Source of the DNA: Bacillota bacterium
GTDB taxonomy: Bacteria; Bacillota; Clostridia; DSM-8532
Direction of reading: 5' to 3'
NCBI GenBank assembly: GCA_023426765.1
Contig: JAEZBW010000399.1
Span: forward strand, 1-5,211
DNA length: 5,211 nt
The notes below the pieces were generated by a model. The model was not told where the DNA came from and did not search any database. It was given only the letters and a program-made list of their open reading frames with translations. The translations under genes were made by a program, and so were the position numbers. How positions within the stretch are numbered: position 1 is the first letter of the stretch; each line of letters begins with the position of its first letter. Below, piece by piece: positions 1 through 5,211 of this stretch.

Positions 1-321
1 ATCGCCAAGCCAGCGGGCAAGAATGACCGAGGCTACGATTTCTGGGGATGCTCGGGTTATCCGGAGTGCTTAACGACATTCGCCAATGAGGGCGGCCAGC
101 CCGGTGCAAGTCTGGAAGCACGCTCAAAGGCCCCTGTTAGTGACATCAAGTGCCCGAAATGTAATATGCCGTTGATCCACCGCATAAAAGAGGGGGCTGG
201 AGGCTACGATTTCTGGGGATGTTCGGGATTTCCGAAATGCAAAGAGTCCTTTCCAGATGCCGATGGTACGCCTGATTTTGACGCCAAGGGGGACGCCAAG
301 AGGAAGAGGGGCAAATCATGA
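1..321 (+). CDS. C-terminal part of a topoisomerase-type C4 zinc-finger protein (5' partial)
   Basis: The first 106 visible codons form an open frame that enters from the left edge and ends at TGA 319-321. It holds two zinc ribbons of the kind found at the C-terminus of type IA DNA topoisomerases. Of the first, only the second half is seen (GYDFWGCSGYPEC, C17 and C23 of the visible part). The second is complete: CPKC (C51, C54) followed by FWGCSGFPKC (C74, C80). The tail is short and basic (AKRKRGKS). In topoisomerases these ribbons bind single-stranded DNA and help strand passage; the catalytic toprim domain and active tyrosine would lie upstream, outside the window. The pattern FWGCSxxPxCK is common in the topoisomerase III (TopB-like) proteins of plasmids and ICEs. 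Other proteins, such as some nuclease-related or restriction proteins, also carry such fingers, so the full identity is unproven. The stop overlaps the next start (ATGA), so the two genes are probably one operon. Confidence 0.8.
   Translation: MAKPAGKNDRGYDFWGCSGYPECLTTFANEGGQPGASLEARSKAPVSDIKCPKCNMPLIHRIKEGAGGYDFWGCSGFPKCKESFPDADGTPDFDAKGDAKRKRGKS
30..56 (+). repeat. 27-bp direct repeat, copy 1 (zinc-finger coding)
   Basis: This stretch encodes GYDFWGCSG of the first zinc ribbon. It matches 201-227 at 26 of 27 bases, with an offset of 171 bases (57 codons, in frame). The flanks on both sides are clearly diverged. Confidence 0.8.
201..227 (+). repeat. 27-bp direct repeat, copy 2 (zinc-finger coding)
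   Basis: This is the second copy, encoding GYDFWGCSG of the complete zinc ribbon. It differs from copy 1 by a single silent base (TGC to TGT cysteine codon). Confidence 0.8.
306..311 (+). promoter_or_regulatory. Ribosome binding site for the collar-like gene
   Basis: GAGGGG lies about 6 bases before ATG 318, inside the end of the upstream gene. With the ATGA overlap it suggests translational coupling, and it favours ATG 318 or 321 over the later in-frame ATGs. Confidence 0.5.
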
Positions 322-998
322 TGCTGATGCGCATGATCCTTTTGTTGATCCTAGTCCTCTCTGGCGGCCACGGCTTAGCTGCCGATGGATCGAGCTTCAA
401 TCCCGTTCCGGTCAGCATAATCAGCCAAGGGACCATTCCGGTTGGCACCGTCATTCCGTGGCCGTCTAGGTCATTCCCGCCCGAGGCCAGTCGATGGCTG
501 GAGTGCAACGGCCAGACCGTACCTTCCGGGACGCAATACGACAAACTGCGTGAGCTGGTTGGGAACAGTGTACCTGACTATAACAATCAATTCTTACGGG
601 GGACTACCTCAAAGACTTTCTTAGGCGGTAAATTTTCTGATACAATAAAAAGCCATACGATAAATGTCCCAGGGCAAAACGCTCCTGTAAGTGGAAACTT
701 GAGCACAACAGGTATTTCAGGATCAGCTTCACCGCAAAATTATTCTTATCAAGCAGTGACTGGTTCGCAGACGGTTCTTACTTGGGTAGATGGCGTGCCG
801 AACATGGGACAAACTCAATCTCCAAACATGGGGTGGTCCAACGGATCGACGGGTGGTGGTAGCATTTCAGGCTCACTCAACAGCGGGTCTTTGACGGGTA
901 CAGCGTATGTGGCCAATCAAACAGGGTCGTATTTTGGTGATACGGAGACTGCTCCGGTGCATACGATGATTAGATATCTCATACGAGCTGTGCCGTAA
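318..998 (+). CDS. Exported phage tail-collar-like protein (226 aa)
   Basis: The product begins with a signal peptide: a short basic n-region (MMLMR), a hydrophobic core (MILLLILVLSGG) and a likely signal peptidase I site near GLAA/DG (residues 19-24). No lipobox cysteine is seen. The mature part looks like a tail-collar (PF07484-type) domain: PVGTVIPWPS (41-50), WLECNGQ (60-66), a VPDYNNQFLRG block (85-95), then a Gly/Ser/Thr/Asn-rich stretch (about 115-205), ending in ETAPVHTMIRYLIRAV, which resembles the usual collar/tail-fibre ending ETxPxN-x-x-x-x-YxIK. Such domains sit at the tip of phage tails and in some conjugative pilus tip proteins such as PilV. A signal peptide is not expected for a virion protein, so a secreted or surface role, perhaps in recipient contact, is more likely; this is inference. 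The start at 318 overlaps the upstream stop (ATGA) and has a purine-rich GAGGGG about 6 bases before it; ATG 321 and 327 are alternatives. GC falls sharply from about base 575. Confidence 0.8.
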   Translation: MMLMRMILLLILVLSGGHGLAADGSSFNPVPVSIISQGTIPVGTVIPWPSRSFPPEASRWLECNGQTVPSGTQYDKLRELVGNSVPDYNNQFLRGTTSKTFLGGKFSDTIKSHTINVPGQNAPVSGNLSTTGISGSASPQNYSYQAVTGSQTVLTWVDGVPNMGQTQSPNMGWSNGSTGGGSISGSLNSGSLTGTAYVANQTGSYFGDTETAPVHTMIRYLIRAVP

Positions 999-1023
999 TG
1001 ACATGTCGCTTAACAACTATAAC
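998..1023 (+). promoter_or_regulatory. Possible weak sigma-70 promoter before the regulator gene
   Basis: ATGACA (998-1003) and TATAAC (1018-1023) resemble -35 and -10 boxes, but the 14-base spacer is shorter than the usual 16-18. Transcription would begin near 1030, inside the inverted repeat at 1026-1040. It is offered only as a candidate; the regulator could equally be read through from the collar gene. Confidence 0.25.
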
Positions 1024-1025
1024 AT

Positions 1026-1040
1026 CGGCCAATGTGGCCG
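1026..1040. repeat. Perfect inverted repeat CGGCCA-ATG-TGGCCG in the regulator leader
   Basis: Two 6-base arms (1026-1031 and 1035-1040) are exact reverse complements around a 3-base centre. The repeat lies 12 bases before the preferred GTG start of the MucR-type gene, just downstream of the possible promoter. It could be an operator, for this regulator or another, or an RNA hairpin near the ribosome binding site. The upstream in-frame ATG (1032-1034) is exactly its centre, which argues against that ATG as the start. Confidence 0.6.
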
Positions 1041-1042
1041 CT

Positions 1043-1047
1043 GGGGG
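1043..1047 (+). promoter_or_regulatory. Ribosome binding site deciding the GTG 1053 start
   Basis: GGGGG followed by ATGTC and then GTG places a Shine-Dalgarno-like run 5 bases before GTG 1053. No comparable run precedes the upstream ATG at 1032. Confidence 0.5.
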
Positions 1048-1052
1048 ATGTC

Positions 1053-1475
1053 GTGGATAAAAATGAAGCAGTGGCAGCGGCTCTGGATATTGTAAAAGCG
1101 CAGGCTGGAGCTCGTTCCATGTCCGAGGACGAGATTTTAAGCATGGTTAAATCTGTTGCTAACGGCATATTAACCATGGCCAGCGATGGCCAATGTCAGG
1201 ATAGCGAAGTTGCCGGCGCTCCTGTCCTCGATCCCAAAAAAGCCGTCAAGGAAGCTTCCATCGTTTGCTTGGAATGCGGTAAATCCTTCAAAGTCATCAC
1301 GAAGAAGCATTTAGCTTCCCATAATCTCAGCGCTGAAGAATACCGCTTCAAGCACGGCTATAAAAAAACGCAAGCCCTGGTCTGCAAGTCCTTGGTCCGG
1401 GAACGTCGCGCCAAAATGAAAGATATGAAGCTGTGGGAACGGCGCGGGGTAAAGGTAAAAAAAGAAGGAGCGTGA
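1053..1475 (+). CDS. Ros/MucR family zinc-finger transcriptional regulator
   Basis: The product is 140 residues from GTG 1053. The N-terminus (residues 1-42, DKNEAVAAALDIVKAQAG then MSEDEILSMVKSV) is helical and matches the oligomerising region of MucR-type proteins. An acidic linker follows, then the DNA-binding part: DPKKAVKEASIVCLECGKSFK, KKHLASHNLSAEEYRFKHGYKK and a basic LVRERRAKMKDMKLWERR tail. Zinc ligands are C72, C75, H86 and H90 (C-x2-C-x10-H-x3-H). SAEEYRFKHGY matches the family signature xPEEYRxKWGL. Ros/MucR proteins are H-NS-like or operator-specific regulators of surface, motility and virulence genes in alphaproteobacteria; desulfovibrios carry many copies, often in mobile DNA. 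GTG 1053 is preferred because GGGGG (1043-1047) sits at good Shine-Dalgarno distance and VDKNEAVAAALDIVKAQ matches the usual family start; ATG 1032 would add seven unrelated residues and has no ribosome site. The targets cannot be read from the sequence. Confidence 0.9.
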   Translation: MDKNEAVAAALDIVKAQAGARSMSEDEILSMVKSVANGILTMASDGQCQDSEVAGAPVLDPKKAVKEASIVCLECGKSFKVITKKHLASHNLSAEEYRFKHGYKKTQALVCKSLVRERRAKMKDMKLWERRGVKVKKEGA

Positions 1476-1494
1476 GACGACAGACACCTTGGAG

Positions 1495-1508
1495 CATCTC
1501 GCGAGGTG
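1495..1508. repeat. Short palindrome after the regulator gene
   Basis: CATCTCGCGAGGTG is self-complementary apart from one T/G position, with a perfect 8-base core CTCGCGAG. A second pair of arms, ACACCT (1484-1489) and AGGTGT (1504-1509), overlaps it and would form a competing hairpin. It lies 20 bases after the regulator stop and just before the terminator. Its function is unknown; it may be an RNA 3'-end structure or a protein-binding site. Confidence 0.4.
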
Positions 1509-1521
1509 TGGAGGCTAGTGA

Positions 1522-1547
1522 GGCGGTTCCTGCGGAGCCGCCTTTTT
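1522..1547 (+). terminator. Rho-independent terminator of the MucR-type gene
   Basis: GGCGGTTCC (1522-1530) pairs with GGAGCCGCC (1534-1542) across a TGC loop, giving a 9-base stem with one G-U pair, followed at once by TTTTT (1543-1547). This is a strong intrinsic terminator for + strand transcription. Read on the - strand, no T run follows the stem, so it would not terminate the convergent helicase gene efficiently. Confidence 0.9.
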
Positions 1548-1568
1548 CGTTGCTTCGAGGCGCTCAAG

Positions 1569-1606
1569 ATATCCTCAATCATGTCGCACATGATCTAACA
1601 GGATAT
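1569..1606. repeat. Nested bipartite inverted repeat in the convergent gap
   Basis: Outer arms ATATCCT (1569-1575) and AGGATAT (1600-1606) are exact reverse complements. Nested inside them, ATCATGT (1578-1584) and ACATGAT (1588-1594) are also exact reverse complements around CGC. The two stems are joined by an internal loop of CA on one side and CTAAC on the other, giving 14 base pairs in total. No T run follows on either strand, so it is not a classic intrinsic terminator. In the helicase mRNA it would begin about 20 bases after the stop codon and could protect or define the 3' end. A protein-binding or recombination site is also possible. Confidence 0.55.
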
Positions 1607-1626
1607 TATTACTTACAATTATATTG

Positions 1627-4600
1627 CTAATTTTTTCTCACATGAACCATAAGCGTTTCCAATAATGCTTTTCTAGTATCGGACAAATTGGCTGACGTGT
1701 AGACGATAGAACGCTCCTGCCTAGACCAGGAATCGTCACGACTCGCCGAAAGCCAGTTGAACGAACCTTCAACAAGCCGGATTGTGTCGATCATGAGCGT
1801 CTTGCTGTGGATGCGGTCACATTCGGTTACCGTCGCGCCGGCTTCTCGAAGCATACGCACCGACTCAAGGTAACTATCGAATCTTCTGGTATTTTTCGTA
1901 TCCTTGTTAAACTCGGGATCGGTAAACACAGCTACGGCAACTTTTTGCGCCACTACTTGGCTTATCTGGCTTGGGATGGAGTCAGCCTGTAGGGCGGCAA
2001 CCGCCAAAAACGGGGAGACAATAATGATGGAACGGGTCGCGATGCGGAAGGCTTCAGCCAGCTCCGCTACATGCTCGTCTTTGCAGGTCAACGTCCTGAC
2101 CTCGGTTCCCACAGGGCAGGCCCGCCTTGGGGGCGTCACGTCCACGATCTCGGACGGGTGCAGGGAGAAAAGGAAATTGGCAAGCAGGCCTGAAGGCCGG
2201 CTCGGGATGGACGGATCAAAGACGGTCATGTCGCCGAAAATGAGGAACGAATCCTTGGCCCGACTGACGGCGACGTTGAGCATGTTCGGGCCTCGGTCGA
2301 AGAAATAGGGACCAGGATCGGCCGAGGTGACCGTAGGCGAAAAGATGACCACGGAGCGTTCCGCACCTTGCAGACAATGAACAGTGCCCACGGACACACC
2401 ATCAATCTCATATCTCTCCAAGGACTCGCGAATAGTCGCTGCTTGCCCTGCAAAAGGAGTGACCACGGCCACGATATCGCCCAAAGGACGGCCGTAGTGG
2501 GCGGTCAACTCCGGTGCGCGCCGGGAGAGCCATTCTACCAAGGCTTCGGCTTCGGCGAAATTGGCCCTGCTGCCGCCGAACTTTTGCGACGCGCCGGCAA
2601 TATGGGCGTAGCCAAAGTGCGGCAGGGGCGCTTCACGGCTCGGAGTAAGCGGCTGAAGATTGGGATAGACTAGAGCCTTGCAGTATTCGATGATCGGGGT
2701 GGCGCAGCGCCTGTGTTCGGTCAGGTGCATGCCCGGCGCGGCAAAGCCGGGTAGAGTGTAGGGCGTGGCATGCTGGGCCAGAGCCATCAGGTTGCCGCAA
2801 GAAGCGGAAAAGGGGCGCAGGCCGGTTTCTGCGGGGAGATGGGTCAGCTTGGCCCCGTTTTCAGGCTTTCTCAAGAGGCCCGAGGCGATCAAATTGGCCG
2901 CGTCGATGCCCTCGGGCACGGCCCAAACCGGCTCGATCTGGTATGTGTCGCCAACGATCAAAGCCCGCTTGGCCAGAGCGAAGGCCGGGATAGCTACCTG
3001 GGGTGCGACTTGGCCGGATTCGTCCAGGATCAGGAGGTCGATGGCTTCGTAAAGCGGCTCGTACTTGCCGGCGTAGCCGGAGAAGACACGCGGTGCCATG
3101 TGGAGCGTGGTCACAATACAGGGAGTTAGCTTAGCGTAGCGCCGCCAGCGCCGGAGTTGCTTGTTCGGAGCCTGGGATTCCTTGTAGCCGGATTCGAGGT
3201 CCTCGCGGCGCTCAATCAACCAACACGCCTCGAAGTAGTGCACGGCCAGCCACCAGAGTTTGACACGGACTTTTGTGTCCAAGGCTTCCAACGCTGCATA
3301 GACAGGCTCAGTATGCAAGAAGGGCATGGTCTCGGCGGTAAGCGGCCTGGGAACAGGCTGAGGATCGAATCTGACCAGGTCATCGAAGACGGATGCGATA
3401 TCGGAATCAAGGCTCGTCAGGTCCTTGGTGATCCGATCCAGGGCGTCCTTGGCCGACTCGACCTCGGCCACGGCCTGCCCACTGCGTTCCCTGGCCGTGG
3501 CGACGCGGGCATCCAGGGCGGCGATGATCCCATAGGACTCAGCATAGGATTGTATTGGCAAGTTCTCGACTGCCTGTCCATACTGCTCAAGAAACAAGCC
3601 ATTGCGCAGGGCAAGGTTCTTTTTGACCGGGGGGAGAAAGGTTAGCAGGGTCAGCCAAAACGGCTGGGACAGGATATGCTGTTTAAACGCAGCGGCCACG
3701 GCCTCGGCGTTTTCCAAGGCATTATTGGCCTCTTTGGCCTGGCTCGTTTTTTCTCCACAGAGTCGGCCGGTTTCTTCCTGGGCCAATTGAAGACGCTCGC
3801 GCAGGGGGAGCCGTTCACGCACCCCGTCGACGCGTATGGACAAGTCACAAAGTGTGCCCACGGGATCGAACAGGGCTTCATTCGCTAGGTTCGACAGGGC
3901 CTCATGGATTGCAGCCTTGGCAGCGGGGATTGTGGGAATGTCCGAGACAGATTTGTCCAGGGGTTCGAAGAATGCCCGCCAGTTTTCCAAAAAGGCCTGC
4001 TCTGCGCGGGATTGGTACTCGGGGGATTCTACCTCCCGTGGGAATCCAAGCACACCCCCGTCCCGGGCCGTCACGCAGCACTGGAATCGCCGCACCTCCT
4101 CGTCTCGGGTAAATTTTGCCTCAGATGGACAATATAATCCGAAAGATGAGAGGCCTGGAAGCCAACGCATGAACAGGGGATCGGCTTCGCCAACTGTCGT
4201 AGCAAATGACTCAATGACGTTGGTCACAGCCTGATTGTTGGTCGAGGCGGCGACGATGACCGGAGGCCTGTCGGCTCCGCTTAACGCCCAGCGCACCACC
4301 ATGGATGCAATGACGGATTGCAACAGGGTGGTTTTGCCCGTGCCGGGGGGGCCGTTGACAGCCAAAATAGACCCTTCCTCATGGGCGCAAAAGTGGTGCA
4401 GGGTTTTTCGCTGAGACGGGGACAAGGGAAATCTTGCAGTCATCTGGCCAGTGTGGGCCAGGGCGGCGTCCAGTTCCCTTGTCAGGGAAAGAGGACCAAT
4501 ATGAGTTGCCGGCTCGGAAGGCAAAATGCGAGCCAGTAGCGCCGGCAAGGGATCGTTTTTTTTATCCGTGGACAAAAGCGCGTCGTAAAGGCGCAGTATG

Positions 4601-5211
4601 TTTGCCCCAGTACCTTTTAACATTGAGGCCGTGGCAAAGCGGGCCTTATTGTCTATGTGGTAGGGGTTTCCGGAAAGAGTGATCATCATGTCCGGCCCGA
4701 TTTCTTCCCCTGTGACCGCCTGCACCATTTTCGTCACGTAGCCGAGCAGGGCCACCCAGGTCATCTCGGCTGGATCGCACTGACTGTCGGTTAAAAACGC
4801 ATCGTAGGCTTCCAGGGAGCCTAGGGCAGTCGGACGAGGGGTGAGATCGAGGTGCTCTCTCGGCATCCACGGCGCGAGCCGCCTTGCCGGCATCAGCGCG
4901 CCGTCTCGGGCGAGAACCGCCGGCACGTAAACGACCGGCACGACGCGGTCCGCCGCACCCGAAGCGACGCCGTGGCTTACTTTGAGCGCGGCGTGAAACG
5001 GAGCAAAGATCAGCTCGACGAATTGCCGGTCCTGGTCTTTTCTTGGCAGGTCGGCAAAGACCGCGTCAGCCGTCTCCTGGCTCATCCGGCCTTTCGCAAA
5101 ATCCTCATAAAAGATGGCCGAAACCATTTTCTTCGAATCTATGCCGATCAGATCACCATCAGCAAGGGAAGCGCGGTAATAGGCAAGCCAATCACGAGGG
5201 ATGGTATTTCC
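1627..5211 (-). CDS. SF1 helicase-PLD nuclease fusion, candidate Mokosh type II (MkoC-like) defence protein (5' partial)
   Basis: The frame ends at TAG (1627-1629) and is open through the right edge, so the start is not visible. Positions here count from the internal Met at 5127. Residues 1-230 are an unrecognised N-terminal region. The helicase follows: Q-motif LSPSQRKTL (235-243), Walker A GPPGTGKTT (259-267), Ia AASTNNQAV (293-301), motif II LDESGQ (701-706), III VGDTYQIEP (725-733), EHRRC (804-808), V VGTVHCLQGAERSV (913-926) and VI NVAVSRAKDSF (951-961). These fit the SF1 UPF1/COG1112 helicases, which unwind RNA or DNA with ATP. An insert of about 400 residues between Ia and II includes likely coiled coil (about 435-480 and 535-575). 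The C-terminus (about 1010-1160) is a PLD nuclease with H1107, K1109, D1114, G1121, S1122 and N1124 in perfect HxKx4Dx6GSxN order. A single HKD copy implies dimerisation, as in Nuc-type nucleases. Helicase plus PLD in one chain matches type II Mokosh anti-phage systems; other COG1112-PLD proteins exist, so the name is tentative. Confidence 0.9.
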   Translation of the reverse strand, partial: GNTIPRDWLAYYRASLADGDLIGIDSKKMVSAIFYEDFAKGRMSQETADAVFADLPRKDQDRQFVELIFAPFHAALKVSHGVASGAADRVVPVVYVPAVLARDGALMPARRLAPWMPREHLDLTPRPTALGSLEAYDAFLTDSQCDPAEMTWVALLGYVTKMVQAVTGEEIGPDMMITLSGNPYHIDNKARFATASMLKGTGANILRLYDALLSTDKKNDPLPALLARILPSEPATHIGPLSLTRELDAALAHTGQMTARFPLSPSQRKTLHHFCAHEEGSILAVNGPPGTGKTTLLQSVIASMVVRWALSGADRPPVIVAASTNNQAVTNVIESFATTVGEADPLFMRWLPGLSSFGLYCPSEAKFTRDEEVRRFQCCVTARDGGVLGFPREVESPEYQSRAEQAFLENWRAFFEPLDKSVSDIPTIPAAKAAIHEALSNLANEALFDPVGTLCDLSIRVDGVRERLPLRERLQLAQEETGRLCGEKTSQAKEANNALENAEAVAAAFKQHILSQPFWLTLLTFLPPVKKNLALRNGLFLEQYGQAVENLPIQSYAESYGIIAALDARVATARERSGQAVAEVESAKDALDRITKDLTSLDSDIASVFDDLVRFDPQPVPRPLTAETMPFLHTEPVYAALEALDTKVRVKLWWLAVHYFEACWLIERREDLESGYKESQAPNKQLRRWRRYAKLTPCIVTTLHMAPRVFSGYAGKYEPLYEAIDLLILDESGQVAPQVAIPAFALAKRALIVGDTYQIEPVWAVPEGIDAANLIASGLLRKPENGAKLTHLPAETGLRPFSASCGNLMALAQHATPYTLPGFAAPGMHLTEHRRCATPIIEYCKALVYPNLQPLTPSREAPLPHFGYAHIAGASQKFGGSRANFAEAEALVEWLSRRAPELTAHYGRPLGDIVAVVTPFAGQAATIRESLERYEIDGVSVGTVHCLQGAERSVVIFSPTVTSADPGPYFFDRGPNMLNVAVSRAKDSFLIFGDMTVFDPSIPSRPSGLLANFLFSLHPSEIVDVTPPRRACPVGTEVRTLTCKDEHVAELAEAFRIATRSIIIVSPFLAVAALQADSIPSQISQVVAQKVAVAVFTDPEFNKDTKNTRRFDSYLESVRMLREAGATVTECDRIHSKTLMIDTIRLVEGSFNWLSASRDDSWSRQERSIVYTSANLSDTRKALLETLMVHVRKN
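1756..1809 (-). other. PLD (HKD) nuclease active-site motif of the helicase fusion
   Basis: These codons encode HSKTLMID followed six residues later by GSFN, the complete phospholipase D signature of the histidine nucleophile, lysine and aspartate, with the GS and N that complete the phosphate pocket. A glutamate 14 residues further on (RQERSIV) matches another conserved PLD position. Nothing suggests inactivation. Confidence 0.85.
4327..4353 (-). other. Walker A (P-loop) of the helicase
   Basis: These codons encode GPPGTGKTT, the canonical SF1 ATP-binding loop with an intact catalytic lysine. The partner motif II reads DESG, a form within the DExx range of UPF1-like helicases. Confidence 0.9.

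Noticed and set aside
146..544. Open frame of 132 codons on the - strand
   Set aside because: It is antisense to the zinc-finger and collar coding regions, both of which have recognisable domains, and its translation resembles no protein family.
318..998. Collar-like gene as part of a resident prophage tail operon
   Set aside because: There are no other tail, baseplate or fibre-assembly genes in the window, the protein has a signal peptide, and its direct neighbour is topoisomerase-like.
1032..1052. ATG 1032 as the start of the MucR-type regulator
   Set aside because: It lies at the centre of a perfect inverted repeat, has no ribosome site, and adds seven residues unlike the family; GTG 1053 has a GGGGG run at the right distance.
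1522..1547. Terminator stem acting on both strands
   Set aside because: On the - strand the stem is followed by CACTAGCCT, not a T run, so only + strand termination is supported.
1476..1626. Small gene, tRNA or CRISPR array in the convergent gap
   Set aside because: No coding frame with a ribosome site, no cloverleaf and no regularly spaced repeats were seen; only the hairpins described.
1904..2308. Open frame of 134 codons on the + strand inside the helicase gene
   Set aside because: It lies opposite helicase motif VI and part of the PLD domain, shows no motif, and is expected as a shadow of a GC-rich gene.
3157..3645. Open frame of 162 codons on the + strand inside the helicase gene
   Set aside because: It lies opposite the coiled-coil insert of the helicase, has no recognisable domain and no convincing ribosome site.
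3629..3660. Hydrophobic FWLTLLTFLPP stretch of the helicase as a membrane segment
   Set aside because: At about 11 residues it is too short to span a membrane and it sits between soluble, charged helices; it is more likely a buried helix of the insert.

Overview
The window reads as the edge of a conjugative or integrative element in a member of the Desulfovibrionales (sulfate-reducing bacteria formerly placed in the Deltaproteobacteria). This rests mainly on the Ros/MucR regulator, whose zinc finger resembles the version I know from Desulfovibrio. It is an inference from family resemblance, since no database search was possible. No integrase, relaxase or att site lies inside the window, so the mobile setting is also inferred.

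Left part, + strand (1-1475): the 3' end of a gene encoding topoisomerase-type C4 zinc fingers, probably the tail of a topoisomerase I/III of the kind carried by plasmids and ICEs. It overlaps by ATGA a gene for a small exported protein with a phage-tail-collar-like fold. After a 54-base gap holding a perfect inverted repeat comes a Ros/MucR family regulator, best started at the GTG at 1053, followed by a clear Rho-independent terminator (1522-1547). The collar gene changes sharply in base composition about one third of the way in, which suggests a mosaic gene.

Middle (1476-1626): a non-coding convergent gap. It holds the terminator, a short palindrome just after the regulator, and a nested two-armed dyad (1569-1606) that no gene explains.

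Right part, - strand (5211 to 1627): one very large gene filling about 70% of the window. It encodes an SF1 (UPF1/COG1112-like) helicase with every main helicase motif intact, a roughly 400-residue insert between motifs Ia and II, and a complete C-terminal phospholipase D nuclease motif (HxKx4Dx6GSxN). The reading frame stays open through the right edge, so the true start lies outside the window and the ATG at 5127 is probably internal. One polypeptide joining an SF1 helicase to a PLD nuclease is the architecture described for type II Mokosh anti-phage defence (MkoC). This gene is therefore a candidate defence cargo placed tail-to-tail against the element's backbone genes, and it is the main point of interest.
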